Below are positions 26,969 through 36,057 of a stretch of DNA of 64,000 nt, in pieces; position 1 is the first letter of the stretch, and each line of letters begins with the position of its first letter. This stretch comes from Poriferisulfidus sp963668445. GTDB lineage: Bacteria; Pseudomonadota; Gammaproteobacteria; Poriferisulfidales; Poriferisulfidaceae. A model generated the notes under the pieces. That model worked only from the letters and a program-made list of their open reading frames with translations. It ran no database searches and was not told where the DNA came from. A program made the position numbers and the translations under genes. Where the stretch lies: the NCBI GenBank assembly GCA_963668445.1, contig OY764335.1, positions 248,001-312,000 on the forward strand. Reading direction: 5' to 3'.

Positions 26969-27929
26969 TCGCAGGTGGTGGGCGCTTCTGGCGCTGCTGC
27001 TGGGTCCGGGGGTGGCGGCCGACGGTTTTGGGGACGACCCGGCGGTTTGGCTGCAACGGGCCGGCGAGGCTTCCGAGCGCACAAATTTCGCCGGGACGCT
27101 GGCGTTTCTGCGCGGACCGGAGATGCGGACCATGCGCATTCAGCAGGGCTTCGACGGGCAGCGCATGCATCAGCGGCTGCTGTCGATGTCGGGCGAGCAA
27201 TGCGAGATTTTGCGCATCGGTGAGGAATCGTCGGTCGTCTATCCGCAGCGGCGCCTGGTGTTCCGTGGGCGGTTCGATGCTGGGAAGTTACTGCCGCAAT
27301 TCGGCGACCGCGGCATCTTGCTCAAACACTACGAGGCCACACTGGCGGGCCGCGACCGGGTCGCGGAACGGGATTGCCGCGTGCTGGAGATTACACCGCG
27401 GGACCGCTATCGCTACGGTTGCGAAATGTGCGTGGATGTTGCGACGGGCCTGCCGCTGCGAATTCGCACCCGCACGCATGCCGGGGATGTTCTGGAGCAG
27501 CACGAGTTTACCGCGCTGCATCTGTTCGATTCCATTCGCGGGTTCTCTCCGAACGCGTTCCGCCTGTTTACCGACACGGCCGAGTTCGCCACCGTCGACA
27601 TGCCGCAGGGCGAACAGCCGCCGGCGGAGCATTGGATGGTCGGTAGGCTGCCGCCGGGATTCCAAGTGCACCGGTCGGTGGTTCGCCAGCGTGCGCGAAC
27701 GCCGCTCGCCATACACCACATGGTGGTCGGGGATGCGCTGGCCAGCGTGTCGGTTTTCATCACCCGCCAGTCCGAACCGCGCGCCCGGGCGCATCGGCCG
27801 CCGCTGGCGACGGCCCGGGCGCATCACGCCTATACGACCGAGCAGAATGGCTACCAGATTACCGTCGTCGGCCAAGCGCCGGAAGAGACGATCCGAATGA
27901 TTGGCGAATCGATGCGCCGGCAGCCCTGA
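26958..27929 (+). CDS. rseB: periplasmic sigma-E regulator RseB/MucB
   Basis: RseB binds the periplasmic tail of RseA, shields it from proteolysis and releases it when it senses lipid or LPS intermediates. The 323-residue protein has a signal peptide (about residues 1-22), a lipoprotein-carrier-like N-terminal domain (NFAGTLAFLRGPEMRTMRIQ) and a smaller C-terminal domain. Its ATG lies inside the end of rseA. With LPS transport and Kdo genes nearby in the window, the stress input it senses is easy to link to envelope assembly. Confidence 0.9.
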   Translation: MPNSRRWWALLALLLGPGVAADGFGDDPAVWLQRAGEASERTNFAGTLAFLRGPEMRTMRIQQGFDGQRMHQRLLSMSGEQCEILRIGEESSVVYPQRRLVFRGRFDAGKLLPQFGDRGILLKHYEATLAGRDRVAERDCRVLEITPRDRYRYGCEMCVDVATGLPLRIRTRTHAGDVLEQHEFTALHLFDSIRGFSPNAFRLFTDTAEFATVDMPQGEQPPAEHWMVGRLPPGFQVHRSVVRQRARTPLAIHHMVVGDALASVSVFITRQSEPRARAHRPPLATARAHHAYTTEQNGYQITVVGQAPEETIRMIGESMRRQP

Positions 27930-27975
27930 CCGGCGCGCTTTTACTCAGGACTTGTTGCATCTCATGCGGAGGCTT

Positions 27976-29388
27976 ATGGTGCGTGCTTGGAAGTTAAGCA
28001 TCGTGGGGGTGGCGTTCGGCCTGCTGGCTGCAGCACCGGCGGCGGCGGCCGGCGAACTGCCGGATTTCACGCAGCTTATCGAGGCGCATGCGCCAGTGGT
28101 CGTCAATATCAGCACTACGCGCAAGACGGAGCCGAAGAATCTGCCGCAGGGCAAGGAGCAGGAATTGCCGGAGGACATGCCGGAACTGTTCCGCCACTTC
28201 TTGGAGAGGCAACGGCCGATGCCGCGCACGCCGCGGCCCCGGCAGGGCACCGGCTCCGGCATGATCTATTCGGCCGACGGCTATATCGTGACCAACCACC
28301 ACGTCGTGGACAATGTCGACGAGATTATTGTCAAACTGAGTGATAAGCGCGAGTTCACGGCCGAACTGGTCGGTTCGGATCCGCGCAGCGATTTGGCCCT
28401 GATCAAGATCGAGGCCGAGGGACTGCCGACGGCGACGTTCGGCGATTCCAGCGAACTCAAGGTCGGGCAGTGGGTGCTGGCGATCGGTTCGCCGTTCGGC
28501 TTCGAGCATTCCGCGACGGCCGGCATCGTCAGCGCCAAGGGGCGCAGCCTGCCGAGCGAGAACTACATCCCGTTCATCCAGACCGACGTGGCGATCAATC
28601 CGGGCAATTCCGGCGGGCCGCTGTTCGATCTGGACGGCCGCGTGGTCGGCATCAACGCGCAGATCTATACCCGCACCGGCGGCTTCATGGGCCTGTCCTT
28701 CGCGATCCCGATCAACATGGTGTCGGAAGTCATCACGCAAATCCGCAAGGACGGCCGCGTCATGCGCGGTTGGCTGGGCGTCTATATCCAAGAGGTTACG
28801 CGGGCGCTGGCGGAATCGTTCGGGCTCGACCGGCCGAAGGGCGCAATCATTTCCTCCATCACCGAAGACAGCCCGGCGGCCGACTCGGATTTGGAAGTGG
28901 GCGACATTATTCTGGAGTTCGACGGCAAGCCAGTGTCGGATTCCGCATCCTTGCCGCCGCTCGTTGGGCAGACGCCGCCCGGCAGCGAAGTGGCCGTGAA
29001 GATCATGCGCGACGGCGAGCAGAAGACCGTTACGGTGACGCTCGGCGAACTGCCGGCCGATGACGAGGAGCCATCAGCCCGCACGGAGCTGGGCGAAGCG
29101 CCCTCGGGCAAGGCGGAACTGCTGGGCATGCGTCTGGGCATGCTGCCGGAGGCGGAGCGCAAGCGGCGTAGCCTCGACGGCGGCGTGCGCGTGGAACAGG
29201 TCACGGGCGATCCAGCGCGGGCGGCTGGGCTGCAGCGCGGCGACATCATCCAGACGTTCGCGGGCCGCAAGATCCTGACGCTCAAGGATTTCGAAGACAC
29301 GGCCGAGACGCTGGAAGCCGGCCGACCGTACCCGTTGCTGGTGCAGCGCCGGCAAGGCTCGCGCTGGCTGGCCTTGACGCCCGAATAG
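27976..29388 (+). CDS. mucD: DegP/MucD-type periplasmic serine protease
   Basis: A 470-residue HtrA protease-chaperone that clears misfolded envelope proteins. After a signal peptide ending in PAAAA, the trypsin-like domain has the full triad: His in TNHHVVDNVDE, Asp in SDLALIKIEA and Ser in NPGNSGGPLFD. Two PDZ domains follow, at about residues 265-360 and 390-465. I chose the ATG at 27976 because GGAGG ends four bases before it; an ATG four codons upstream is the alternative. It is the last gene of the sigma-E operon, the place of mucD in Pseudomonas. Confidence 0.93.
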   Translation: MVRAWKLSIVGVAFGLLAAAPAAAAGELPDFTQLIEAHAPVVVNISTTRKTEPKNLPQGKEQELPEDMPELFRHFLERQRPMPRTPRPRQGTGSGMIYSADGYIVTNHHVVDNVDEIIVKLSDKREFTAELVGSDPRSDLALIKIEAEGLPTATFGDSSELKVGQWVLAIGSPFGFEHSATAGIVSAKGRSLPSENYIPFIQTDVAINPGNSGGPLFDLDGRVVGINAQIYTRTGGFMGLSFAIPINMVSEVITQIRKDGRVMRGWLGVYIQEVTRALAESFGLDRPKGAIISSITEDSPAADSDLEVGDIILEFDGKPVSDSASLPPLVGQTPPGSEVAVKIMRDGEQKTVTVTLGELPADDEEPSARTELGEAPSGKAELLGMRLGMLPEAERKRRSLDGGVRVEQVTGDPARAAGLQRGDIIQTFAGRKILTLKDFEDTAETLEAGRPYPLLVQRRQGSRWLALTPE

Positions 29389-29391
29389 TCG

Positions 29392-31197
29392 GTGGCCGAC
29401 ACGTTCTCGCTCGACAGGATCCGCAATTTCGCCATCATTGCGCATATCGATCACGGGAAATCCACGCTTGCGGATCGCTTCATCGAATTGTGCGGTGCCC
29501 TGAGCGACCGCGAGATGAGCGCACAGGTGCTGGACGACATGGATCTGGAGCGCGAGCGCGGCATCACCATCAAGGCGCGTAGCGTCACGCTGCACTACCA
29601 AGCTCGGGACGGCGACGTCTACCGCTTGAACCTGATCGATACGCCCGGGCACGTCGATTTCTCCTACGAAGTGTCGCGGTCGCTGGCCGCGTGCGAAGGC
29701 GGCCTGCTGGTGGTGGATGCGTCGCAAGGCGTCGAGGCGCAGACGGTGGCAAACTGCTACAGCGCGGTCGAACAGGACTTGGTGATTCTTCCGGTTCTCA
29801 ACAAGATGGATCTGCCGCAAGCGGACGCGGCGCGGGCCGGCGAGGAGATCGAGGACATCGTCGGCCTCGATGCGGCGGACGCCTTGCAGATCAGCGCCAA
29901 GACCGGCCTGAACGTCTCGGAGGTTCTGGAGCGCGTCGTGCGCGATATTCCGCCGCCGGTCGATGCGGCCGCCGCGCCGCTGCAGGCGTTGATTATCGAC
30001 TCCTGGTTCGACAGCTACATCGGCGTGGTGTCGCTGGTACGCGTGTTCGCCGGCCGCCTGCGGCGCGGCGATCGCATCCGGGTGATGTCGACCGGCCAGA
30101 CGCACCGCGTGGAATCGCTCGGCTGGTACAGCCCGCACCCGGAATCGGGAGAAGCGCTCGACTGCGGGCAGGTCGGCTACGTCACGGCCGGCATTCGCGC
30201 CATCGACGGAGCTCCGGTGGGCGATACCGTCACGCATGCAACGGGCGGCGCCGAAACCGCACTGCCCGGCTTCAAGGCATCGCAGCCCAAGGTGTTTGCC
30301 GGATTGTTTCCGGTGGATGCGGACGACTACGAGCAGTTGCGCGATGCGCTCGGAAAATTGCGCCTGAACGATTCCTCATTCCAGTACGAGCCGGAAACTT
30401 CCAAAGCGCTCGGCTTCGGCTTCCGCTGCGGCTTTCTGGGCCTGCTGCACATGGAGATCGTGCAGGAACGGCTGGAACGCGAATACCGCCTGAATTTGCT
30501 GTCGACGGCGCCGACCGTGGCGTGCCAAGTGCAATTGACGTCGGGCGAGACGCTGGAAACCGGCAATCCCAGCCAATTGCCGGAGCCCCCCAAGATTGCA
30601 GAGATCCGGGAACCGTACATCGAGGCGAACATTCTGGTGCCGCAGGCGCACATCGGCGCGGTGATCACCTTGTGCGAGGAGCGGCGCGGACGGCAGGTGC
30701 GGCTTCAGTACTCGCGCAATCAAGTCAGTCTGACGTACCAGCTGCCATTGTCCGAGACGGTGACGGGCTTCTACGACCGCTTGAAATCGGTGAGCCGCGG
30801 CTATGCGTCGCTGGACTACCAGTTGACGCACTTCGAAGCGGCACCGCTGGTCAAATTGGACATGCTGGTCAACGGCGAGCGGGTCGATGCGCTGTCCGTG
30901 ATTGTGCACCAGTCGCGTGCGATGGGGCTGGGTCGCGATCTGGCAGAGCGCATGAAGGATCTGATTCCGCGGCAGATGTTCGATGTCGCGGTCCAGGCGG
31001 CAATCGGTTCGCGCATCATCGCGCGCACGACGGTTAAGGCCCTGCGCAAGAACGTGACGGCGAAGTGCTACGGCGGCGACATCACGCGCAAGCGCAAGCT
31101 GCTGGAGAAGCAGAAGGCCGGCAAGAAGCGCATGAAGCGGGTCGGCAACGTGGACATCCCGCAAGAAGCCTTCATGGCCATCCTGAAGATGGAATGA
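29392..31197 (+). CDS. lepA: elongation factor 4 (LepA)
   Basis: LepA is a ribosome-bound GTPase that back-translocates or remodels ribosomes and helps 30S biogenesis. The GTP-binding motifs are AHIDHGKST, DTPGHVDF and NKMDLPQAD; the C-terminal LepA-specific domain ends in a basic stretch. It has 601 residues and a GTG start three bases after the mucD stop. In Pseudomonas lepB follows, but here a metallo-beta-lactamase-fold gene overlaps the stop instead. Confidence 0.96.
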   Translation: MADTFSLDRIRNFAIIAHIDHGKSTLADRFIELCGALSDREMSAQVLDDMDLERERGITIKARSVTLHYQARDGDVYRLNLIDTPGHVDFSYEVSRSLAACEGGLLVVDASQGVEAQTVANCYSAVEQDLVILPVLNKMDLPQADAARAGEEIEDIVGLDAADALQISAKTGLNVSEVLERVVRDIPPPVDAAAAPLQALIIDSWFDSYIGVVSLVRVFAGRLRRGDRIRVMSTGQTHRVESLGWYSPHPESGEALDCGQVGYVTAGIRAIDGAPVGDTVTHATGGAETALPGFKASQPKVFAGLFPVDADDYEQLRDALGKLRLNDSSFQYEPETSKALGFGFRCGFLGLLHMEIVQERLEREYRLNLLSTAPTVACQVQLTSGETLETGNPSQLPEPPKIAEIREPYIEANILVPQAHIGAVITLCEERRGRQVRLQYSRNQVSLTYQLPLSETVTGFYDRLKSVSRGYASLDYQLTHFEAAPLVKLDMLVNGERVDALSVIVHQSRAMGLGRDLAERMKDLIPRQMFDVAVQAAIGSRIIARTTVKALRKNVTAKCYGGDITRKRKLLEKQKAGKKRMKRVGNVDIPQEAFMAILKME

Positions 31198-32108
31198 TGC
31201 GGCGTTGCATGGCCGGACTGCTACTGCTGCTGGTGCTGGTTGCGCCGGCTGCGGGCGAAGTGCTGACCGCAACATTGCTCGGCACCGGCACGCCGCGCCC
31301 GGATGCCGAACGCTTCAGCCAAGCGATTTTGGTTGAGACCGCCGCCGGCGAGCGGCTGCTGTTCGATGCCGGGCGCGGTGCGGCCATGCGGCTGCATCAG
31401 ATCGGCGTGTCCAGCAACCGGATCGACCGGGTATTCCTGACGCACCTGCATTACGACCATATCGTCGGGCTCGACGACGTGTGGCTGACGGCGCGGCTGT
31501 GGCAGCGTCCGAAGTCGTTGCCAGTGCTGGGGCCGGCTGGCACGGCCGCATTCGTCAAACATCTGTCCCAAGCCTATGCCGCGGATCATGCGGTGCGGCA
31601 TCGGCAAAGCGGACTGCCGACGGACGCCGGCGCCCTCGAAGCGGTCGAGATCGAGCCGGGCGTGGTCTACGCGAACGGGCCGCTGAAGGTGACGGCATTC
31701 GCCGTCTCGCATGGCGCAGTCAAGCCGGCGTTCGGCTACCGCATCGACGACGGACCGCGCAGCGTGGTGATTTCCGGCGACACGACGTACTCGGAGAACT
31801 TGGTACGGCACGCCGAGGGCGCGGACGCGGTGGTCCACGAAGTTATGATGGCCAGCGAAGCTCTCCTAAAAAGCAATCCGCGCTTGCGCAAGGTGCAGGA
31901 ATACCATGCGACGCCGGAACAGGTCGGCCGGGCGATGGCGCAAGCGAAGCCGAAACTGGTCGTGCTGGTGCATGTGCTGCGCTTCGGAGTCTCCCGAGAA
32001 CAGTTGCTGGGGGCCGTGCGCGAGCATTATTCCGGGGATGTGCGCATGGGCGAAGATCTGATGGCGCTCGATATCGGCGAATCCGTCTACGTGTACCAGC
32101 GGCGCTAA
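31194..32108 (+). CDS. secreted metallo-beta-lactamase-fold hydrolase
   Basis: A protein of about 304 residues with a signal peptide (hydrophobic LLLLLVLVAP, then PAAGEV) and a metallo-beta-lactamase fold. The metal site is THLHYDHIVGLD, with further ligands likely in VISGDTTYSE and near the C-terminus. The overall pattern resembles arylsulfatase/tRNase Z-like hydrolases rather than true beta-lactamases. The start is ATGATG overlapping the lepA stop; either ATG (31194 or 31197) may be used. The substrate is unknown. Confidence 0.8.
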   Translation: MMRRCMAGLLLLLVLVAPAAGEVLTATLLGTGTPRPDAERFSQAILVETAAGERLLFDAGRGAAMRLHQIGVSSNRIDRVFLTHLHYDHIVGLDDVWLTARLWQRPKSLPVLGPAGTAAFVKHLSQAYAADHAVRHRQSGLPTDAGALEAVEIEPGVVYANGPLKVTAFAVSHGAVKPAFGYRIDDGPRSVVISGDTTYSENLVRHAEGADAVVHEVMMASEALLKSNPRLRKVQEYHATPEQVGRAMAQAKPKLVVLVHVLRFGVSREQLLGAVREHYSGDVRMGEDLMALDIGESVYVYQRR

Positions 32109-32136
32109 GTGCGAATCACAAGGGTGGGCAGATGCG

Positions 32137-34083
32137 CTATTTCCAGATTCCGCTCTCGTCCATACGCATCTGACCTTCCGCGTCGGTCCGATGGTCTTCG
32201 GCTCCATATTCGATAAGCAGCTGCACTATTTCCGAATAATCCCCAGCGACCGCTTTGAGCAAGGGCGTATCGCCATCGCCATCCGCCGCGTTCGGGTCGG
32301 CACCGCGTTCCAGAAGCCATCGTGCGATTGTTTCGTGGCCTTCGTCCGAGGCTCCGAGCAGCGGCGTCCAGCCTGAGGGGGCGCGCGCATTGACATCCGC
32401 GCCTGCATCCAGCAATTCCCGGACGACTTCCTCATGGCCGTCCTTGACTGCGTATATCAGCGGTGGCAAATGCTGCTGTCCGTCCCGCGCATTGACATCT
32501 GCGCCCGCTTCGATCAATTCCTGAATGCGGGCCAGATCGCCTTGTTGGGCGGCGCGATGCAGTTCGGGCAGTTCGCCATCACGGCGGATGCGCCGGTCCC
32601 GCTTCTGCGCATTCCTTGATCGCCGCTTCGCAGCGGTCTTCCGCTTTGCCTCGGATGGAGTTCGCATCTCTTGCGTCCGAACCTTCGCCTCCTTCCGTTT
32701 CTGCTTCTCTTCTCGCGGGTCCGGCCATGGAAGTTCCAGCACCGATGCTTGAACGTCGCCTTGGATGCGAAAGACCAAGCGCAGCGTCTGCGGCCCAGCA
32801 TCCATGCGGGACAGTTGCGTCTTCCGGATTTTTCCTGCGATCTTGAATTTCTCGGACGACAGGTCCGCAAGGGCGTTTTGGGCCTGATTTTCAATTTTCT
32901 GCAGCACGGGCTCGAGGCGCAGCAGCATCCGATCGGCGAACATCTTCAGCAGCAGGGGTTCTGCGGCAGTCGCCGCGGCTTTGATCAAGGCGTTTCGCGA
33001 GGCGATATCCAATGCGACATCCGTCAGGACGACGGCTTGGCGCTCAACGTCCAGTTGCGGCTTGGCCAGCAGATAGAGCGTGCCTTCGGCATCCAGCCAT
33101 CCGCCGGTTTCCACCGAAACGTCGGCAGCGATCAGCAACGCTTGCCCGTGCGGCCGGATGCGGACGGCATCGATTTGCAGCGCATCCTTGTGCGCAGTGT
33201 CGGCCAGTTCATGCCGGACGGCTTCCGCGATGGCTTCGTATGAAAATTCGGCGGGCAGCGAGAAGTCGAACCGGCCCGGTTTGGGAGCGACGAGTTCGAG
33301 CCGGTCCGAGAACTCGCATTGGGGCTGCGTCGCATGCGCGGCGATTCGCGTCTCGACATCGAAGCCGAACTGGAGGCGGATGTCGCGCGGGCCGATGTTC
33401 GGCTGGGTCGCACGGATGATCGTGGGCCTCGCCTCCAGCCAAACGGGCGGGTCTTCGCGGATCTGGAAGCTGCGGCATAGCAGGTCGAACTGCTTGCGAG
33501 CCGCCCGTTCCAGAAAGTCGTCCTCTTCGATCTCCTGCGCGGCGCGGGCCTGGACTTCGGCCAGCTTGAGGTTGAGCAGCGGTTCGAGTATTTCGGCGAC
33601 ATTGAACAAGAAGAAGACGATCGCGCGATCCAGATCCACATGCGATTCCAGATTGGGGGCCAATCGCCACTCGGGCGTGAGCCTCGGCTGCAGGCCCAGT
33701 TGCATGCGGCCGCTGAGCGTGGCCAGCGTACGGCTTTTCCGCTTGGCCTTGCCGTGCAGTCTGCTGCTGACGTTCAGGCGGTCTGCGCGACCGGTTGCCT
33801 GAAAAGGCCCGCGCGCCACCGCCCATCGGACGGTCTTGCCGAACACCCGGCTTTCGTCGGCAATGCTGCCGGGCGTCGCGGCCTCAAGAGCCCGGGCGAC
33901 GGAGGCATGCGGAATGCTGATCGGCAAGGTGACGGTGGATGTGTGCGCTTCCAGAGGCGGCAGTTTTTCCGTTTCCAGATGCGGTACTGCCGGGCGTAGG
34001 GATGGCGACGGCGGAAAGAACAGCAGTCCGGCGACGAGCAGAATGGCTGCGGCCGTCAGGATGGAACTGAGGGTTCTGAGCAT
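32137..34083 (-). CDS. DUF4403-like protein with C-terminal ankyrin repeats
   Basis: A 648-residue envelope protein. An N-terminal hydrophobic segment (about residues 5-24) is followed by a large domain that resembles DUF4403 (STVTLPISIPHASVARALEA near residue 50, DPPVWLEARPT near 220, repeated beta-rich stretches to about 470). A basic linker (EKQKRKEAKVRT and on) leads to four ankyrin repeats at about 545-640, each with the ADVNAR or similar turn. If exported, the ankyrin repeats would lie in the periplasm. The DUF4403 call rests on remembered motifs, so it is moderate; the ankyrin call is firm. The function is unknown. Confidence 0.7.
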   Translation of the reverse strand: MLRTLSSILTAAAILLVAGLLFFPPSPSLRPAVPHLETEKLPPLEAHTSTVTLPISIPHASVARALEAATPGSIADESRVFGKTVRWAVARGPFQATGRADRLNVSSRLHGKAKRKSRTLATLSGRMQLGLQPRLTPEWRLAPNLESHVDLDRAIVFFLFNVAEILEPLLNLKLAEVQARAAQEIEEDDFLERAARKQFDLLCRSFQIREDPPVWLEARPTIIRATQPNIGPRDIRLQFGFDVETRIAAHATQPQCEFSDRLELVAPKPGRFDFSLPAEFSYEAIAEAVRHELADTAHKDALQIDAVRIRPHGQALLIAADVSVETGGWLDAEGTLYLLAKPQLDVERQAVVLTDVALDIASRNALIKAAATAAEPLLLKMFADRMLLRLEPVLQKIENQAQNALADLSSEKFKIAGKIRKTQLSRMDAGPQTLRLVFRIQGDVQASVLELPWPDPREEKQKRKEAKVRTQEMRTPSEAKRKTAAKRRSRNAQKRDRRIRRDGELPELHRAAQQGDLARIQELIEAGADVNARDGQQHLPPLIYAVKDGHEEVVRELLDAGADVNARAPSGWTPLLGASDEGHETIARWLLERGADPNAADGDGDTPLLKAVAGDYSEIVQLLIEYGAEDHRTDAEGQMRMDESGIWK

Positions 34084-34237
34084 CGCGCTCGCAAGGGGCT
34101 TTCAGGCCGGCGGTATTTTACGAATCTTTTGGAATCTGCAAGGAAGTGGGTATCAGGGTCGGACTGGGCAAGAAGTGTTTGATAGACTCGAGAAGTGCTT
34201 CTTGCTTTACGCAAAAGACCATATGCGAAAGATGTCG

Positions 34238-34774
34238 TTATCGTCTCGGAAACTGTTCGCGATAGCGTTCCCAGCATGGCCCGCCGATGCGGGCTCGAAT
34301 CAGGTGCCCGTACCGATGGACTTCGTAGCACAGGGTTCCGGCTTGGTTCCGGCCGTCTTCGAAATCGGAATAGCGGCAGGGGACGACATCCGTGGCGATG
34401 CCGCAACCGGCGACCGGAAGGCCGGCGGCCATGCAATCCAAGGCCCTCGGACGGTCGTCCGGCAAGACCACCAGAAAATCGAAATCGCTGTCCGAGCGTT
34501 CCGTGCTGCGGGCGCGGCTGCCGAACAGGAAAACCGCTTCGGGCCGCATGGAGGTCTGAAGCAACGAAGCGAGGGTGTCCAATGCGGCATCGGCATCGCG
34601 GAAGGGGCCGATGTTGCCGGCGGTTTCGCCGCTTGTGCTGGACTGGCGGCATTGGCGGATATGCGCAAGCACCGGACCGCTCAGTTCGGGATTCTCTTTG
34701 AGTGCACGAACCACCTTGCGGATCGCCGGCTGCTGGTCTGGACGTATGCGGAAACTGACGGTCGGAGCGCTCAT
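34238..34774 (-). CDS. MNT-type nucleotidyltransferase domain protein
   Basis: A 178-residue protein with the minimal nucleotidyltransferase signature: FLFGSRARSTERSDSDFDFLV near residues 82-102, where GS and the DxD pair bind nucleotide and metal. Such domains are often the antitoxin of HEPN/MNT pairs, transferring AMP to the HEPN toxin. No HEPN gene is adjacent on either side, so it may act alone or with a distant partner. The N-terminal 70 residues have no motif I recognise. Confidence 0.7.
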   Translation of the reverse strand: MSAPTVSFRIRPDQQPAIRKVVRALKENPELSGPVLAHIRQCRQSSTSGETAGNIGPFRDADAALDTLASLLQTSMRPEAVFLFGSRARSTERSDSDFDFLVVLPDDRPRALDCMAAGLPVAGCGIATDVVPCRYSDFEDGRNQAGTLCYEVHRYGHLIRARIGGPCWERYREQFPRR

Positions 34775-34957
34775 GGATGCCGCTTTTCCGTATGTAGTGC
34801 TTGTGCCGTAGTGTGCTATATGTCAATGCCCCATCACAGCCTGCGCAGTTCCACCACGCTTCCATGAATTCCAGCATCCCACCCCGGCGCACACGTTTCG
34901 ATTCGGCGCTTTCCGAAGCGCGGGTGTAGAATTCGCTTCTGGCTTTAGGAGTTCATC

Positions 34958-35188
34958 ATGCTTGTCAAACGCGCCTCCGAAAATCGGTTGGTCCTGCCTG
35001 AGGCTGCACTGGCTTCCTTCCCGGAGGCGGAATGCTTTGCCGTGGCGAAAGTAGGCGGGCGCATCATCCTGACCCCTGTTCGCCCTGGCCGTGCGGATCC
35101 GGTGCGCGCCAAGTTGGTGGATTCGGGCATTGTCGAAGAGGATGTGGCCAAAGCGGTGTCTTGGGCCGGATCCGCGGCTAATGCGTAG
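34958..35188 (+). CDS. AbrB/MazE-like antitoxin-type protein
   Basis: A 76-residue protein whose first half, MLVKRASENRLVLPEAAL, resembles the swapped-hairpin AbrB/MazE DNA-binding fold; the C-terminal half could bind a toxin. A good ribosome site, AGGAG, lies six bases before the ATG. No toxin gene follows; folP starts 41 bases after the stop on the same strand. It may be an orphan antitoxin or a small regulator. The family call is tentative. Confidence 0.55.
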   Translation: MLVKRASENRLVLPEAALASFPEAECFAVAKVGGRIILTPVRPGRADPVRAKLVDSGIVEEDVAKAVSWAGSAANA

Positions 35189-35229
35189 CAGGACGACTTC
35201 CGGATTCCGCTGGCTGCCAAGGTTTCGTC

Positions 35230-36057
35230 ATGACGCACGACTTCAGCGCGCCCCAGATCATGGGCATCCTCAATGTGACGCCGGACAGCTTCTCCGACGG
35301 CGGCGCTTATCCGTCGGCGAGCCGCGCCGTAGCCCGGGCGGTCGAGATGGCCGAGGAGGGCGCAGCCATCATCGACATCGGCGGCGAGTCCACGCGGCCA
35401 GGGTCGGAGCGGGTGGAGGCCGCTGAGCAGAAGCGGCGCATCCTTGACGTTGTTGAGCAGGCTCGGGCCGCCGTGCCGGACGAGGTGCTGATCAGCGTGG
35501 ACACGACCTTGAGCGAAGTGGCTGGTGCCGCGTTGGATGCGGGGGCCGGCATGATCAACGACGTGTCGGCGGGCCGCGACGATCCGGACATGTTCGCGCT
35601 GGCGGCGGAGCGCGGCGTGCCGTACTGCCTGATGCACATGCTGGGGGCGCCGAAGACGATGCAGGACGACCCGCAGTATGCGGATGCGACGGTCGAAGTG
35701 CGGGACTTCCTAGGCGAACGGGCGGAGCAGGCGCAGAAGGCCGGCATCCTCCCGGAGCAGATCGTGGTCGACCCGGGCATTGGCTTTGGCAAGCGCACGG
35801 TCCACAACCTGCAACTGATTGCGCGCTTGCAAGAGATCGTAGCACTGGGCTATCCGGTATTGCTGGGCGCGTCGCGCAAGCGCTTCATGGGCGAAGCGGC
35901 AGGGGCGGCCGAACCGGCCGGGCGCATGCCGGCGACGGTGGCGACGACAGGCTGGGGCGTGTGCGCCGGAGCCCGCATCTTCCGGGTGCATGACGTATGG
36001 CAGAACCGCCAAGCCTTGGACTTGACGCAGGCATTGCTGGCGGCCGAACGTACGTAG
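35230..36057 (+). CDS. folP: dihydropteroate synthase
   Basis: FolP joins p-aminobenzoate to hydroxymethyl-dihydropterin diphosphate in folate synthesis and is the sulfonamide target. The motifs are clear: MGILNVTPDSFSDGG, DIGGESTRPGSE, NDVSAG, VDPGIGFGK and GASRKRFMG. The 275-residue length is typical. Its stop codon directly abuts the stop of the convergent formate dehydrogenase gene, with no bases between them. The usual neighbour glmM is not seen. Confidence 0.96.
   Translation: MTHDFSAPQIMGILNVTPDSFSDGGAYPSASRAVARAVEMAEEGAAIIDIGGESTRPGSERVEAAEQKRRILDVVEQARAAVPDEVLISVDTTLSEVAGAALDAGAGMINDVSAGRDDPDMFALAAERGVPYCLMHMLGAPKTMQDDPQYADATVEVRDFLGERAEQAQKAGILPEQIVVDPGIGFGKRTVHNLQLIARLQEIVALGYPVLLGASRKRFMGEAAGAAEPAGRMPATVATTGWGVCAGARIFRVHDVWQNRQALDLTQALLAAERT

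Noticed and set aside
34083..34238. HEPN toxin partner for the nucleotidyltransferase
   Set aside because: No open frame with an RX4-6H motif was found on either side of the gene.
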